Shown: piece by piece, positions 28,565 through 38,072 of the stretch | How the letters are laid out: each line of letters begins with the position of its first letter | Position numbering within the stretch: position 1 is the stretch's first letter | NCBI GenBank assembly: GCA_019358985.1 | Contig: JAHHIJ010000001.1 | Span: 62,001-126,000, forward strand | Direction of reading: 5' to 3' | DNA: 64,000 bases | Source of the DNA: Tolypothrix brevis GSE-NOS-MK-07-07A | GTDB taxonomy: Bacteria > Cyanobacteriota > Cyanobacteriia > Cyanobacteriales > Nostocaceae | The notes under the pieces: generated by a model | What the model saw: the letters and a program-made list of their open reading frames with translations, nothing else | What the model was told of the DNA's origin: nothing | The model's database searches: none | Program-made: the position numbers and the translations under genes

Positions 28565-29089
28565 TTAATTCGTCGCTTGTGCAGCTAACATTTCCTTCAG
28601 CTTTTCTAATTCAGATGCCCAACGGGGATCTGGACGAACCGCATCAGAGTCGTTGGTGCTAGTGCTGGTATTGGTAGAACCACCACTACTGCCACCGCGA
28701 CGAGGCTTTTTAGAGCTTCTATCGCGACGACTGCTTTTTTCACCAGTGTTAGGAACAGGGTTAAGAGCGTTACTAACAGTAACTGGTTTGGGAACTGCTT
28801 GTTGCGGCTGCTGCTGATCTTCATTTTCCTCACCTTTAGTGCGAGGCAATGCCTTTTCTAACTTAATGGCAATGTCTTTGAACGTCCGACCATTATATTT
28901 TTCAATAATTTGGTCTGCGTGTTCATCGTCATTAACTGTCAGAAAACCGAATCCACGGCATTTGCCTGTTTTGCGATCTTTGATTAGTTTGGTGGTGACA
29001 GCTTCACCTTCTTCAGCAAAAACTGCTTGCAGTTCTTGACGGTCTATTTCTTCTTTTGGCAAATTACCTATGTATAGGCGAACGGACAT
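28565..29089 (-). CDS. RRM-domain RNA-binding protein (cyanobacterial Rbp type)
   Basis: 174 aa, ATG start. One RRM at residues 1-80 with RNP2 (LYIGNL) and RNP1 (KCRGFGFLTV). The tail is a Gln- and Pro-containing linker followed by a Ser/Arg/Gly-rich region (SSRRDRSSKKPRRGGSSGG). Such proteins bind RNA and several are cold-induced in Anabaena. The tail is longer than the short Gly-rich tails of the classic RbpA group, and ends in a helix-like KLKEMLAAQ. Promoter and leader are in the 644-base gap upstream. Confidence 0.9.
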   Translation of the reverse strand: MSVRLYIGNLPKEEIDRQELQAVFAEEGEAVTTKLIKDRKTGKCRGFGFLTVNDDEHADQIIEKYNGRTFKDIAIKLEKALPRTKGEENEDQQQPQQAVPKPVTVSNALNPVPNTGEKSSRRDRSSKKPRRGGSSGGSTNTSTSTNDSDAVRPDPRWASELEKLKEMLAAQATN

Positions 29090-29733
29090 GAACTATACCT
29101 CCATTAGATGAATTATGATTGGGCAAGAAAACAATCCTTTGGTTTTGGCTTTTATATAGATGCTTTTGATCAAAACTGCCATGAACCAACTTTTACACTC
29201 CAAACTGTCAACCTATACAATACAGTTTTTCGCCAGGATCAAATTGTTTAATAGTCAAGCGCGACAACGCTAATAACACCTTAAATTCTAAGATTTGTAA
29301 ATTTAACGGCACACTACCTGCCACAAAAAACTTTTTCTATGCCCTTGTTCGGGATAACCAAACGCCATTCTTTACAATAGCACGATATTTTCTACGTAAC
29401 CAGTTCCACGCTGAAATTTCCCACAGTAGCATGATTGCATCGTAACATAAAATACATATTTTCTCGCTTTTGTTTGTGTTTCAGAAATAAAAACCAGCTA
29501 ATGGTTGGTTAATTTGCTGCTGTGTTGTCAGATAGATTGGTTTGGGCAGACAAAACTAAACCCTAAGTTCGGAAGCTAAGTTATCTCAGTTGCGATTTCT
29601 GTAAATAAATTTAACATTGGCAAAAATAATCTGCAACATTCTGAAGAGGGGGAAAGGGGAAAGGGAAATATAGTGTATTTAAATAACTCTTTATTTCCAT
29701 ACCTTTACCCTTTACCCCTCCTCCTAATAACAA
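29090..29733. other. Upstream region of the RRM gene and downstream repeat
   Basis: 644 bases, both neighbours on the minus strand. Next to 29733, bases 29645-29725 form a long imperfect inverted repeat of GGGGAAA-type heptamers (GAGGGGGAAAGGGGAAAGGG against CCTTTACCCTTTACCCCTCC), just past the stop of the M48-like gene. The rest is AT-rich with no gene. Confidence 0.5.
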
Positions 29734-31965
29734 CTATCCCTTTAGAAGGATGTACCCACCCCAAGCTAGTGTTGCAACTGCCAAAACCATAGACCAAAGA
29801 AGATGATGACTATTAATAGTTTGACCGTTTTGAGTTTGTAAGCTTTGGATGTCAATCCAGGGAGTCGCTCCTCGACGAAACCAACCTGTGACAGTAATTT
29901 GCCGACCAATCCAGTCTTGGGGATTGATTAACTGTACCAGCCCAGAAAGATGATGTAATTTCACTAAACCAGTGTTAGTTTGTAAAATTAAATCTTGTTC
30001 TAGGGAATTGCTAGTGCCGCGACGACCTAATAACTTACCGACAAGACGCACTTTGATACTATCGATAGGAAGGGCTGATGGGTTGGCTAACAAATTGGGC
30101 AAGCGATCGCCAGTGTGTACGATGGTGCTAGTATCAGTCCAGAAACTTTGCAGCATCGGGGGTTTTATATCTGCATCGGGAAAGAAATAAAGAATCCGCA
30201 TGACAATACCGATGCTAATGCCAACAAGTACGCAACCTGTAACGAATGACCAATCGTCGTATATCCACTTCAAATTCAACAACTTGAATGCGAATGCTAT
30301 TTGCCAGATTAGGCATAAAAGACCAGCAAACATCAAACCAAAAGGGATTCCTAAAAAAGGCGCGATTTGTAAAATAACAGAAAGACGCTTGATTTTTAAG
30401 GGTTGCTGATTAGTCAGATATAGTTCTAGGTCTAGATGCCAATGGTGAGCTATTTCACAAAGGCGCTGGATGCGATCGCCTATTAAAGGGTGACTATTGT
30501 TGATTGTAAACCATCGGCGATAAGGGTTGATACTATCCCACATTAAAAATGATTCAAAGGGAATTTGACCAGCAATACTACCTAAACAAAGACTCTGTTG
30601 GTAGCTGACTGGTGCTAACATATTCAGACTTTCAAGCTGCCAAGAAATCTGTTCTTGTTTTTCGATATCAGTTGCAACCCCAATAGAAATTTTTAGTAAA
30701 GCGCGAACCAAAGCATTTGGATTACCGGTGATTTCAGCAGCTAGACGATCGCTATAATAAACCCGCACCTTAGATAACCATAAAGCCGTGCCACTAAGCA
30801 AACACCAAACCCCATAAGCCAGACTAGATATGACTACTCCTGGTAGTTGCAAAATTTTGTTTGATATTTTGTCCGTCCACTGGGAAACTTGCTCATATAG
30901 CTGATAAATCGGCAACGTCACTAGCAATACCAAAGACATTAACACACAATCACCGTGGGCAATATGCGCCAACTGACTGGCATAGATTGTAGCGATTTCA
31001 TCATCTGCTAGTTGCTCTAATAACCCTTGACTAACAACAATTCGGGCAGTGCGGGGTAAATGACCGTAACTTAGGGCAATTGGTGCAGTGATTGGTAAAA
31101 TACTTAATTTGGGCGAGATCCAGCGTCGTTGTTGACAGTAACGTTGTAGCAGTCGTATCGTTTCGCGACTGTGAATATTTAAGGTTTCTTTTGGCAACTC
31201 TCGCCGACCATAAAAGGTTGTCAGCAGCCAATCTAACAACCAAGGCGATGCTAAAATCAAAATCCCCAACGCTATCAATAAAAATTGAGTTGGATCTCGA
31301 TAAAAAAGCTGCAATGGTTGTAAGCGGATATTATATAAAATATGATTGCTCCAATTCATCAGCAGCCTAAGAATTGCCCGGATCACCCAAAATAGAGCAA
31401 CAAATGTTCCTGCTGTGAGCAGCCGTAAAGGCAGTAAATTTAACTTATGTCTGGGTTGCCATACCTTTGCGCGTCCAGCGTGACGCCAATACATTTGTGT
31501 ATTTTTGCCGCGATGCACTAGTGGGAAGGATACATCTGATTCGGGGCTGGGATTATTAATTTTGACTACTACTTGTGTTACAGAAGAATTTAATGGATTG
31601 ACTGTGGCAGGTTCTGGGCGATAATTTTCCTGGGAATTTTTAATCGGGACAAATCCCGGTTCCGATTTTTTTGATTGTATATCAGATTTTTTCGGTTTTG
31701 TTAATTCTTTGAGAGCGCGGTCTGCCCACTGCTTAACTTGAGGATTGTTAATCTCTGTAAGAGTTTGACACAGGGCGATCGCTTTAGAGTTATCGCCGCT
31801 GCGTGCATAAGCCATCACCAACCCGACTTTAGCTTGCAATACAGTAACCAAACGAGCATCAGTATTGCGAGCAATCGGTTCTAGTTGAGCGATCGCATTT
31901 TTATAATCCCCTTGTTTCAGGGCAGCCAAACCAGCCTCCAAAGGTGATTCGGCATGAGTCGGCAT
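29734..31965 (-). CDS. M48-like membrane protein with TPR N-terminus, zinc site lost
   Basis: 743 aa, ATG start. A TPR-like region (about 1-90), then a linker, two to three membrane segments (about 185-250), and an M48/HtpX-like domain at about 255-510 with further membrane segments after. The segment that normally reads LAHELGH is YASQLAHIAHGD, so HExxH has become SQLAH; the third ligand region, usually EADR, is YYSDRLAAEITGNP, so that Glu is missing too. The HPLIGDRI motif is kept. The fold is clear but zinc peptidase activity is unlikely. A C-terminal part (about 620-710) looks like a small beta domain. Function unknown. Confidence 0.8.
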   Translation of the reverse strand: MPTHAESPLEAGLAALKQGDYKNAIAQLEPIARNTDARLVTVLQAKVGLVMAYARSGDNSKAIALCQTLTEINNPQVKQWADRALKELTKPKKSDIQSKKSEPGFVPIKNSQENYRPEPATVNPLNSSVTQVVVKINNPSPESDVSFPLVHRGKNTQMYWRHAGRAKVWQPRHKLNLLPLRLLTAGTFVALFWVIRAILRLLMNWSNHILYNIRLQPLQLFYRDPTQFLLIALGILILASPWLLDWLLTTFYGRRELPKETLNIHSRETIRLLQRYCQQRRWISPKLSILPITAPIALSYGHLPRTARIVVSQGLLEQLADDEIATIYASQLAHIAHGDCVLMSLVLLVTLPIYQLYEQVSQWTDKISNKILQLPGVVISSLAYGVWCLLSGTALWLSKVRVYYSDRLAAEITGNPNALVRALLKISIGVATDIEKQEQISWQLESLNMLAPVSYQQSLCLGSIAGQIPFESFLMWDSINPYRRWFTINNSHPLIGDRIQRLCEIAHHWHLDLELYLTNQQPLKIKRLSVILQIAPFLGIPFGLMFAGLLCLIWQIAFAFKLLNLKWIYDDWSFVTGCVLVGISIGIVMRILYFFPDADIKPPMLQSFWTDTSTIVHTGDRLPNLLANPSALPIDSIKVRLVGKLLGRRGTSNSLEQDLILQTNTGLVKLHHLSGLVQLINPQDWIGRQITVTGWFRRGATPWIDIQSLQTQNGQTINSHHLLWSMVLAVATLAWGGYILLKG

Positions 31966-32043
31966 AGAAATTACTGGACTCCAATTTCTGTGAACTTATC
32001 CTCATAAATCATCCGCTTTCCGATTTTCCAGTCAACTAAAGAA

Positions 32044-33669
32044 TTATCCCTCCATTGGTTGACTGGAAAACACCGGAGCTACTGCGCTCAATTTCAATTC
32101 TGGATGGTCTTGTTCTAATTGCTGACAATTCCATTCATTGCGGAATAGCAAAACTGGGCGATCCATGCTGTCTTTAACCGTAGTGGTGTTGAATAAACGT
32201 CCCACCTTATTCAAAGGTTGCCAACCACCCTCAACCCAGCGAGCGACGCTGTAGGGCAATAATTCCAGCTGGGTTTCCACGCCATATTCATTTTGCAAGC
32301 GAAACTGTACCACCTCGAATTGCAACTGACCTACTGCTGCCAAAATTGGATCGCGTTTGGCTTCATCAGTTGAGTACATAATTTGTACTGCACCTTCTTC
32401 GCGCAATTCGGAAATACCTTTTTGAAATTGTTTGAATTTAGAGGGGTTGGGATTTCTGAGAATCGCGAATAATTCCGGCGAGAAATAGGGGATACCTTCA
32501 TACTCCAACTTCTGCCCAACGTAAATTGTATCGCCGATCGCAAAAACACCAGGATTATTTAAACCAATAACATCGCCTGCATAAGCTACGTCAATGGATT
32601 CCCGTTCTTGAGCAAATAATTTTTGGGGACGAGATAGACGGATAATTTTACCAGTGCGAGCGTGATTCACCGTCATATCTTTTTCAAATTTGCCCGTGCA
32701 GACGCGGATAAACGCCACGCGATCGCGATGTTTCGGGTCCATGTTAGCCTGAAGTTTGAAAACAAATCCCGAAAACTCCGGATAGGTTGGGGGAACTTCG
32801 CCGACGCTGCTATTATGTACACCTGGTTGCAGGGCATAGTCGAGGAAGTATTTGAGAAATAATTCTACCCCGAAATTGGTCATGGCGCTACCAAAAAATA
32901 CAGGCGTCATTTTTCCTTGATGTACCAACTCTAAATCAAGTTCCGGTCCGACTCCTTCCAGAAGTTCTAAATCGTTTTTTAGTTGAAAGTAAAGTTCTTC
33001 TTCTAAAAGTTCTTCTATTTTCGCATCGCCCAAGTCAACTATTGTATTCCGCGCTTCGCGACTACCGTGAGCGCTGCGTTCAAAGAGGTGAATTTGCTGT
33101 TTGTGTCGGTCGAATACACCTTTAAAGCGATCGCCCATCCCAATGGGCCAGTTTACCGCATAAGTTTGCAAGCCTAATTCTTGCTCAATTTCATCCAACA
33201 ATTCTAAAGGTTCTCTGCCTGGGCGATCCAGTTTGTTGATAAATGTAAAAATCGGAATACCCCGCATTTTACACACTTCAAACAACTTTCGGGTTTGCGC
33301 TTCCAATCCCTTAGCCGTGTCAATCAACATCACCGCGTTATCCGCTGCGGCTAAAGTTCTATACGTATCTTCACTGAAATCTTGGTGTCCCGGAGTATCT
33401 AATAAATTTATTTGGCAATGCTGATATTCAAACTGCAACACCGTAGAAGTAATGGAAATACCTCTTTGTTGTTCCATTGCCATCCAGTCAGAAGTCGCTT
33501 TGCGCTGCGCTCTGCGTGCTTTGACGGCTCCAGCTTCGTGAATAGCACCTCCGTATAAAAGTAGCTTTTCGGTCAGCGTAGTTTTCCCAGCATCGGGGTG
33601 AGAAATAATCGCAAAATTGCGACGTTGTTTAACAGCTTGATCGAGTTCAGATTGAAGTTCCGTAGACAT
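32044..33669 (-). CDS. prfC: Peptide chain release factor 3
   Basis: 541 aa, ATG start. Translational GTPase: G1 [14 protein letters not shown]3 DTPGHQDF, G4 [12 protein letters not shown]3-specific C-terminal part follows ([17 protein letters not shown]-like region). It recycles RF1/RF2 from the ribosome after termination. prmC, which methylates RF1/RF2, is also in this window (45484-46389) but not adjacent. 78 bases before the M48-like gene on the same strand. Confidence 0.95.
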   Translation of the reverse strand: MSTELQSELDQAVKQRRNFAIISHPDAGKTTLTEKLLLYGGAIHEAGAVKARRAQRKATSDWMAMEQQRGISITSTVLQFEYQHCQINLLDTPGHQDFSEDTYRTLAAADNAVMLIDTAKGLEAQTRKLFEVCKMRGIPIFTFINKLDRPGREPLELLDEIEQELGLQTYAVNWPIGMGDRFKGVFDRHKQQIHLFERSAHGSREARNTIVDLGDAKIEELLEEELYFQLKNDLELLEGVGPELDLELVHQGKMTPVFFGSAMTNFGVELFLKYFLDYALQPGVHNSSVGEVPPTYPEFSGFVFKLQANMDPKHRDRVAFIRVCTGKFEKDMTVNHARTGKIIRLSRPQKLFAQERESIDVAYAGDVIGLNNPGVFAIGDTIYVGQKLEYEGIPYFSPELFAILRNPNPSKFKQFQKGISELREEGAVQIMYSTDEAKRDPILAAVGQLQFEVVQFRLQNEYGVETQLELLPYSVARWVEGGWQPLNKVGRLFNTTTVKDSMDRPVLLFRNEWNCQQLEQDHPELKLSAVAPVFSSQPMEG

Positions 33670-33805
33670 AATTGATATGCGATCGCCTTGTAACTTAACT
33701 TAACTTAACTTTTTCCAACTTTAGCGAGTCTTTTAATCTTAAGACAACGACGCTCGTGATAGGGTCTTAGGGTAAGTTAAAACTTGATTTAATCGGAGAT
33801 GCGGA

Positions 33806-34147
33806 ATGTACGACACGGACAAGCGAAAGCTTCTATCAGCACTGTGTCATGGAGCCATCTTTTTTAGTACGGCATTTATATCTGTTGGTGTACCTATTGC
33901 CGTGCTATTCGTCAGTAATGACCCCGTTATTAGGGAAAATGCCAAAGAATCCATTAATTTCCACTTTAATGTCTGGCTCTATGGTGCAATTATTACAGTG
34001 TTGATTGTTATCACCTTTGGTTTACTACTTCCATTGGCATGGTTAGGATATCTTCTACATTGGGGACTAACGATTTGGGCACTTGCCAATGTTTTAAGCG
34101 ATTCAGGTAAACCGTTTCGTTATCCATTCATTTTCCGGCTCCTATAA
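33806..34147 (+). CDS. DUF4870 small membrane protein
   Basis: 113 aa, ATG with GGAG eight bases ahead. Three hydrophobic segments (about 15-35, 50-72, 76-95) and the family motif RENAKESINFHFNVWLYG. Integral membrane protein of unknown role, common in cyanobacteria (DUF4870/Tic20-like fold by family knowledge). Diverges from prfC across a 136-base gap. Confidence 0.8.
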   Translation: MYDTDKRKLLSALCHGAIFFSTAFISVGVPIAVLFVSNDPVIRENAKESINFHFNVWLYGAIITVLIVITFGLLLPLAWLGYLLHWGLTIWALANVLSDSGKPFRYPFIFRLL

Positions 34148-34153
34148 CACAAA

Positions 34154-34193
34154 TTGGCTAGTAATAAATGCTTAAGCATTTACCACTAGCCAA
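34154..34193 (+). terminator. Stem-loop after the DUF4870 gene
   Basis: TTGGCTAGT / ACTAGCCAA outer arms enclose a second palindrome AATGCTTAAGCATT. It stands 6 bases after the stop of the DUF4870 gene and is followed by AT-rich sequence with a T-run at about 34217. Confidence 0.55.
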
Positions 34194-34549
34194 TAATCGT
34201 TAATTAATTTAATAATTTTTTTCTTATCCATCATCAAGATGGGAAATAAACTGTAAAATATAAAATTGCCCCACAACCTCATAAGTCATAGGGCAGAGGA
34301 CAGTTAAGCACTTCTTGTAGTTTGTCTGACATGCGCTAAATTTTCCCCTAAGTTTGTGACGCTTTGTTTTGTGTCCATTAATGTTTGGACAAAAGGCAAC
34401 TTACGTAAAGACTGCGACAAGGTGTAGAAGTTCGTAAAAGTGTGGTTTGTTTTTCTATGACTTAGCCTGAGTACAGTTTTGCGTAAAAGCGTCGCGCTTT
34501 TAAATAGACATCGATACCCTCTTTTATAATGCCTTACCTGAAAACCCCT

Positions 34550-34576
34550 GTAGAGACGTAGCACTGCTACGTCTTA
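34550..34576. repeat. GTAGAGACGTAGC palindrome
   Basis: GTAGAGACGTAGCACTGCTACGTCTTA; matches 53630-53657 (GTAGAGACGTAGCAATGCTACGTCTC) and the outer arms of the GTAGAGACGTTCC palindromes elsewhere. Confidence 0.6.
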
Positions 34577-34607
34577 TTCATTTATTCATTTTCACTTTCT
34601 ATGTCCA

Positions 34608-34702
34608 TAGGACTTACGCACGGACTACGGATTTCCGTCCCTATCGACGCTTCGGTTGCAATCTCAAAGTCTTATTTTCTCGTAACGAGTGCGTAAGTCC
34701 TA
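34608..34702. repeat. Inverted-repeat element, TAGGACTTACGCAC family, copy 2
   Basis: 95 bases with the same perfect 14-base terminal repeats as 23214-23306. Its last four bases are shared with the start of the next element (CTAG at 34700), so one element stands directly against the other. Confidence 0.75.
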
Positions 34703-34862
34703 GTACAGCACGGCGTAAATAAATCACCCATTCTCAATCGCTAGAAAGCTTATTCCATATTACTTTTGAATGAGTGAATGAGTGAATGCGTGACTTCCGC
34801 GTTCGCGTAGCGTCTCCGTTCGCGCTTGCGTCTCCGACAGGAGAAGGAGAAGCGGTACTAGT
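34699..34862 (-). repeat. CTAGTAC element, reversed copy with GC-rich insert
   Basis: Bases 34699-34800 are the reverse of 18720-18811 with few changes (GTACAGCACGGCGTAAATAA, ATTCTCAATCGCTAGAAAGC). The outer end is expanded by GCGTAGCGTCTCCGTTCGCG-type repeats at 34800-34855 before GGTACTAG. Confidence 0.7.
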
Positions 34863-35178
34863 CCATTGCATCAAGTGACAATACGATTGCATCGGGTATT
34901 GCGAAATTTAATTCGCGCTCGTATTAATAATGAAATGCTGTCCTAATTTAGATAAAAATGTCTTTTATAACTCAATACAGTTCAGTTAGCATCAAAAACT
35001 TTAAACTGCGTAGGTTGGGTTTCGTTCCTCAACCCAACCTACAATTATCCTTAACACCAAGCGTATTGTTTTATAACTTTTATTGAAGCAAGCAGTCAAT
35101 TTTTCGGAAAATTACCGTAAGGTGCTGAAGCCATAACCATCAAAAATTCTTTGTGCCATAATTTGAAGAGGTTTGAAC

Positions 35179-36156
35179 ATGGCTACTGATTATATTTTAT
35201 TTGTCCACGGTGTAAATACTCGCGATCGCCGAGAACAACCCAATTACGCTAATCTATTAATTGGACACATCAACAAATTAATTGACGACCCTAACAACCT
35301 TAAACCAATACCTTTGTATTGGGGTGATGTCGGCATTGAATCAGAGAAAAACCTAATGTCCAAGATCGCAAGTCCTGGCAGTCGTTGGGATCAACTCTGG
35401 TTTCAGAATACACGCCAAAATACAATTCTTCAATTTATGGGTGATGCGGCTTTGTATATTAGCCGCAGTGTCGGATCTAAGATTGTAGAAGCGCTGAGGA
35501 TACAAATAGAACTTGGATTAGAAAACGCCAGTAAAAGCGATCGTTTACACCTAGTTGCCCACAGTTGGGGAACATTTATCCTTTTTGATATACTATTTGC
35601 TGCCCGCTGGAATGACACTAATATCTCCGCTCATGAAAGTGTAACGGCAATTCGCAAATGTTTCTATGGATTAGAACCAAACCCAGAAGAAGGGATTCGC
35701 ATCTCCACCATTCACACAATGGCATCACCCATCGCCATCTTCAGTTTACTGGATATAGTCCAAGGTGAAAATCAAGCTTTGACGCCAGAACTAACACTAA
35801 AACAAACAGAACAACGCGCCACTCACGATATTACACCAAAATTAAAACAACTTGTAGCCAATCTTAGCGAGAAAGAAGATAGTAACAAACTACCTTGGCG
35901 GAACTACCTTCATCCCGCAGATCCCATCGCTTGGCCCCTCGATCCTTTAATCTACAGTTTAGTCGATGGATTGGAGCGAAACATTGAAATTAAAGACATC
36001 ATCAGCAAGTTAACTTTTGTTGAATCTTTAATGCAACCTTTCAAGCAGAAAGCCTTAGTGATGTTATTGTACGGCGGTCAAGCTCACGGAAGCTATTTCA
36101 ATAGCGTCCAAGTAGCACAGGAAATTGTTCAGACAATTCAACAGACTAGAGACTAG
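35179..36156 (+). CDS. Alpha/beta-hydrolase-fold protein
   Basis: 325 aa from the ATG at 35179 with AGAGG seven bases ahead; a TTG two codons up is less likely. ILFVHGVNTRDRRE opens the fold with an oxyanion-type HG, and RLHLVAHSWGTFIL is a nucleophile elbow (AHSWG in place of GHSxG, Ser about 127). No signal peptide or membrane segment. Probably an esterase or lipase-like enzyme; the acid and His of the triad cannot be fixed by eye. Stands alone upstream of hemB. Confidence 0.72.
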   Translation: MATDYILFVHGVNTRDRREQPNYANLLIGHINKLIDDPNNLKPIPLYWGDVGIESEKNLMSKIASPGSRWDQLWFQNTRQNTILQFMGDAALYISRSVGSKIVEALRIQIELGLENASKSDRLHLVAHSWGTFILFDILFAARWNDTNISAHESVTAIRKCFYGLEPNPEEGIRISTIHTMASPIAIFSLLDIVQGENQALTPELTLKQTEQRATHDITPKLKQLVANLSEKEDSNKLPWRNYLHPADPIAWPLDPLIYSLVDGLERNIEIKDIISKLTFVESLMQPFKQKALVMLLYGGQAHGSYFNSVQVAQEIVQTIQQTRD

Positions 36157-36166
36157 GGATTTTAAA

Positions 36167-36240
36167 GAGGGGGAAAGGGGAAAGGGTAAAGGGAAAGCTG
36201 AGAAAGAAGAAATATTTTCCCCTTTCCCTTTTTCCCTCTT
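36167..36240. terminator. Heptamer-built inverted repeat after the hydrolase gene
   Basis: GAGGGGGAAAGGGGAAAGGG on one side and TTTCCCCTTTCCCTTTTTCC on the other form a long imperfect stem starting 11 bases past the stop. The GGGGAAA units are also of the short-tandem-repeat class. It likely stops transcription before hemB. Confidence 0.5.
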
Positions 36241-36299
36241 GATATGCCCCAAAGCTGTTAACCTTTGATAATATTTTGAGAGTTTGGTTCATAGAGGGG

Positions 36300-36368
36300 T
36301 TTACCATACTTTATGGGATGAGGCGATCGCACGCGTTAGCGCAGCATTGCCCCATAAAGTATGGTAAA
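36300..36368. repeat. 18-base perfect inverted repeat upstream of hemB
   Basis: TTTACCATACTTTATGGG (36300-36317) and CCCATAAAGTATGGTAAA (36351-36368) are exact reverse complements around a 33-base spacer containing a GCGATCGC site. It ends 15 bases before the hemB ATG, so it would occupy the leader or promoter of hemB. It may be a mobile palindrome or a control site. Confidence 0.65.
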
Positions 36369-36383
36369 TCTTGAAAAAACGTT

Positions 36384-37367
36384 ATGTTTCCTCAACATCG
36401 CCCTCGCCGTTTGCGTACCAATTCTCAACTTCGTCGAATGGTACGTGAAACTGTCTTAAATGCAAGTGATTTAATTTACCCTCTGTTTGCCGTACCAGGT
36501 GAGGGAATCGCCAATGAAGTCAAATCAATGCCGGGAGTATATCAACTTTCGGTAGACAAAATTGTTGAAGAAGCTAAAGAAGTTTATGACTTAGGAATCC
36601 CCGCAATTATTTTATTTGGGATTCCCGCAGACAAAGATGTAGATGCTACTGGTGCATGGCATGATTGCGGTATTGTCCAAAAAGCTGCAACTGCTGTCAA
36701 AGAAGCAGTACCAGATTTGATTATTATTGCTGATACTTGTTTGTGTGAGTATACCAGTCACGGTCACTGCGGTTATCTGCAAGTTGGTGATTTGACAGGA
36801 AGGGTTTTGAACGATCCGACTTTAGAATTACTCAAGAAAACAGCAGTATCGCAAGTCAAAGCCGGTGCCGATATCATTGCACCTTCAGGAATGATGGATG
36901 GATTTGTCCAAGCAATTCGTGCCGGTTTAGATGAAGCTGGATTTCAAGATACGCCGATTATGTCCTATGCTGCTAAGTACGCTTCAGCTTATTATGGTCC
37001 TTTTCGGGATGCAGCAGATTCTACACCACAATTTGGCGATCGCAGAACTTACCAAATGGACCCAAGCAACGGTACTGAAGCGATTAAAGAAATTGAACTT
37101 GATATCGCTGAAGGTGCTGATATGCTCATGGTTAAGCCAGCTTTGGCATACATGGACATTATCTGGCGCGTCAAACAAGCCTGCAATTTACCCGTTGCGG
37201 CTTACAATGTTTCTGGTGAGTATGCCATGGTTAAAGCCGCTGCCCTCAACGGTTGGATTGACGAACAGCGCGTAGTTATGGAAACTTTAACCGGATTTAA
37301 ACGCGCCGGCGCTGACTTGATTTTAACCTACCACGCCAAAGATGCGGCGCGGTGGTTAGAAAAATAA
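36384..37367 (+). CDS. hemB: Delta-aminolevulinic acid dehydratase (porphobilinogen synthase)
   Basis: 327 aa, normal length, ATG start. Joins two 5-aminolevulinate molecules to porphobilinogen, the common route to haem, chlorophyll and bilins. Schiff-base Lys residues are in [15 protein letters not shown] and [11 protein letters not shown]. The metal loop reads [14 protein letters not shown], three Cys as in zinc-type enzymes and unlike the Asp-rich loop of plant magnesium-type enzymes. Monocistronic; a strong inverted repeat lies in its 5' region. Confidence 0.96.
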   Translation: MFPQHRPRRLRTNSQLRRMVRETVLNASDLIYPLFAVPGEGIANEVKSMPGVYQLSVDKIVEEAKEVYDLGIPAIILFGIPADKDVDATGAWHDCGIVQKAATAVKEAVPDLIIIADTCLCEYTSHGHCGYLQVGDLTGRVLNDPTLELLKKTAVSQVKAGADIIAPSGMMDGFVQAIRAGLDEAGFQDTPIMSYAAKYASAYYGPFRDAADSTPQFGDRRTYQMDPSNGTEAIKEIELDIAEGADMLMVKPALAYMDIIWRVKQACNLPVAAYNVSGEYAMVKAAALNGWIDEQRVVMETLTGFKRAGADLILTYHAKDAARWLEK

Positions 37368-37703
37368 TTGTGAATGGGGCATTGGGCATGAGGCATGGGG
37401 CATAGGGACGCTTGGACTAGGGGCAAGAAAAAGAATTATTACCGATGTCCATTGCCCAATGCCCATTGCCCCATGCCCAATGCCCCAGCTTTAACCGTGA
37501 AAATTGCCGCTTTACATTACTTGAGGCGATGTTTTCATGTTATAATTATAAGCTCACTACGAGATACTACAGAAGTGAAGCGTTGCTTACTTTGCCAGAC
37601 TGGTAGGTAAATAATATAGTTAATACATTTTTTTCAATTGGCATTTTCACATCAATTGATTTAATAAACCCGTTTGAGAACTTTTTAAAGGAGACATGAA
37701 AAT
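37368..37703. other. Gap after hemB with GGGCATT/GGGCATG heptamer repeats
   Basis: 336 bases. Heptamers of the GGGCATG type at 37375-37405 and their reverse (GCCCAATGCCCATTGCCCCA) at 37452-37487 can pair into a large stem. The rest up to the next gene is AT-rich; AAGGAGA just before 37704 is its ribosome binding site. No gene. Confidence 0.55.
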
Positions 37704-38009
37704 ATGGATATGCAAGTCCTGAGAGAGCGTGCAGGATTAAGCCGTGCTGAAGTTGCCTTCAGGCTTGCAATCAGTGAAACTAGTGTTCGTAACTGGGAAG
37801 CAGGGCGTACAGAACCAACAATGACACCAAAAAAATTTTTAGACGCTTTACGCCTTTTTAAATGTACACCTGAAGAGTTTGCACAAGCAAGCGAAAAGTC
37901 AATTAATCAACGACACAAGCGCAAACCCGGAAGACCAAAACGCTTTCCAGATAACAATCAGGTACTTGAGTTACCTGATTCATCAGTTCATCTACTAAAC
38001 AAAACTTAA
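37704..38009 (+). CDS. Small XRE-type HTH protein with AT-hook-like tail
   Basis: 101 aa, ATG with AGGAG about 10 bases ahead. Residues 1-60 form an XRE/Cro helix-turn-helix (LSRAEVAFRLAISETSVRNW). A basic patch RKPGRPKR at about 73-80 resembles an AT-hook (core GRP with basic flanks). Likely a DNA-binding regulator; such a pairing in so small a protein is unusual. A second, shorter XRE gene lies 640 bases on, with an unknown gene on the opposite strand between. Confidence 0.78.
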   Translation: MDMQVLRERAGLSRAEVAFRLAISETSVRNWEAGRTEPTMTPKKFLDALRLFKCTPEEFAQASEKSINQRHKRKPGRPKRFPDNNQVLELPDSSVHLLNKT

Positions 38010-38072
38010 TATTTATTTCGTAGTCAGCGTTTCAACGCTTAATTTTTAGGCACTGAAGTGTCTACTACAAAA

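Larger units (their letters stand above)
34148..35178. other. 1-kb gene-free region packed with repeats
   Basis: Holds a terminator-like stem (34154-34193), a palindrome (34550-34576), a TAGGACTTACGCAC element (34608-34702) and a reversed CTAGTAC element (34699-34862). An 86-codon reading frame at 34304-34564 on the minus strand looks spurious. From 34863 on the sequence is AT-rich, with CAACCCAACCTAC at 35031; the promoter of the next gene should be there. Confidence 0.55.

Noticed and set aside
34304-34564. 86-codon reading frame on the minus strand
   Set aside because: No ribosome binding site, unusual Arg/Lys/Thr-rich composition, and its start lies in a palindromic repeat; treated as chance.
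37395-37610. 71-codon frame after hemB
   Set aside because: Runs through GGGCATG heptamer repeats and their complement; the protein is only a translation of repeats.
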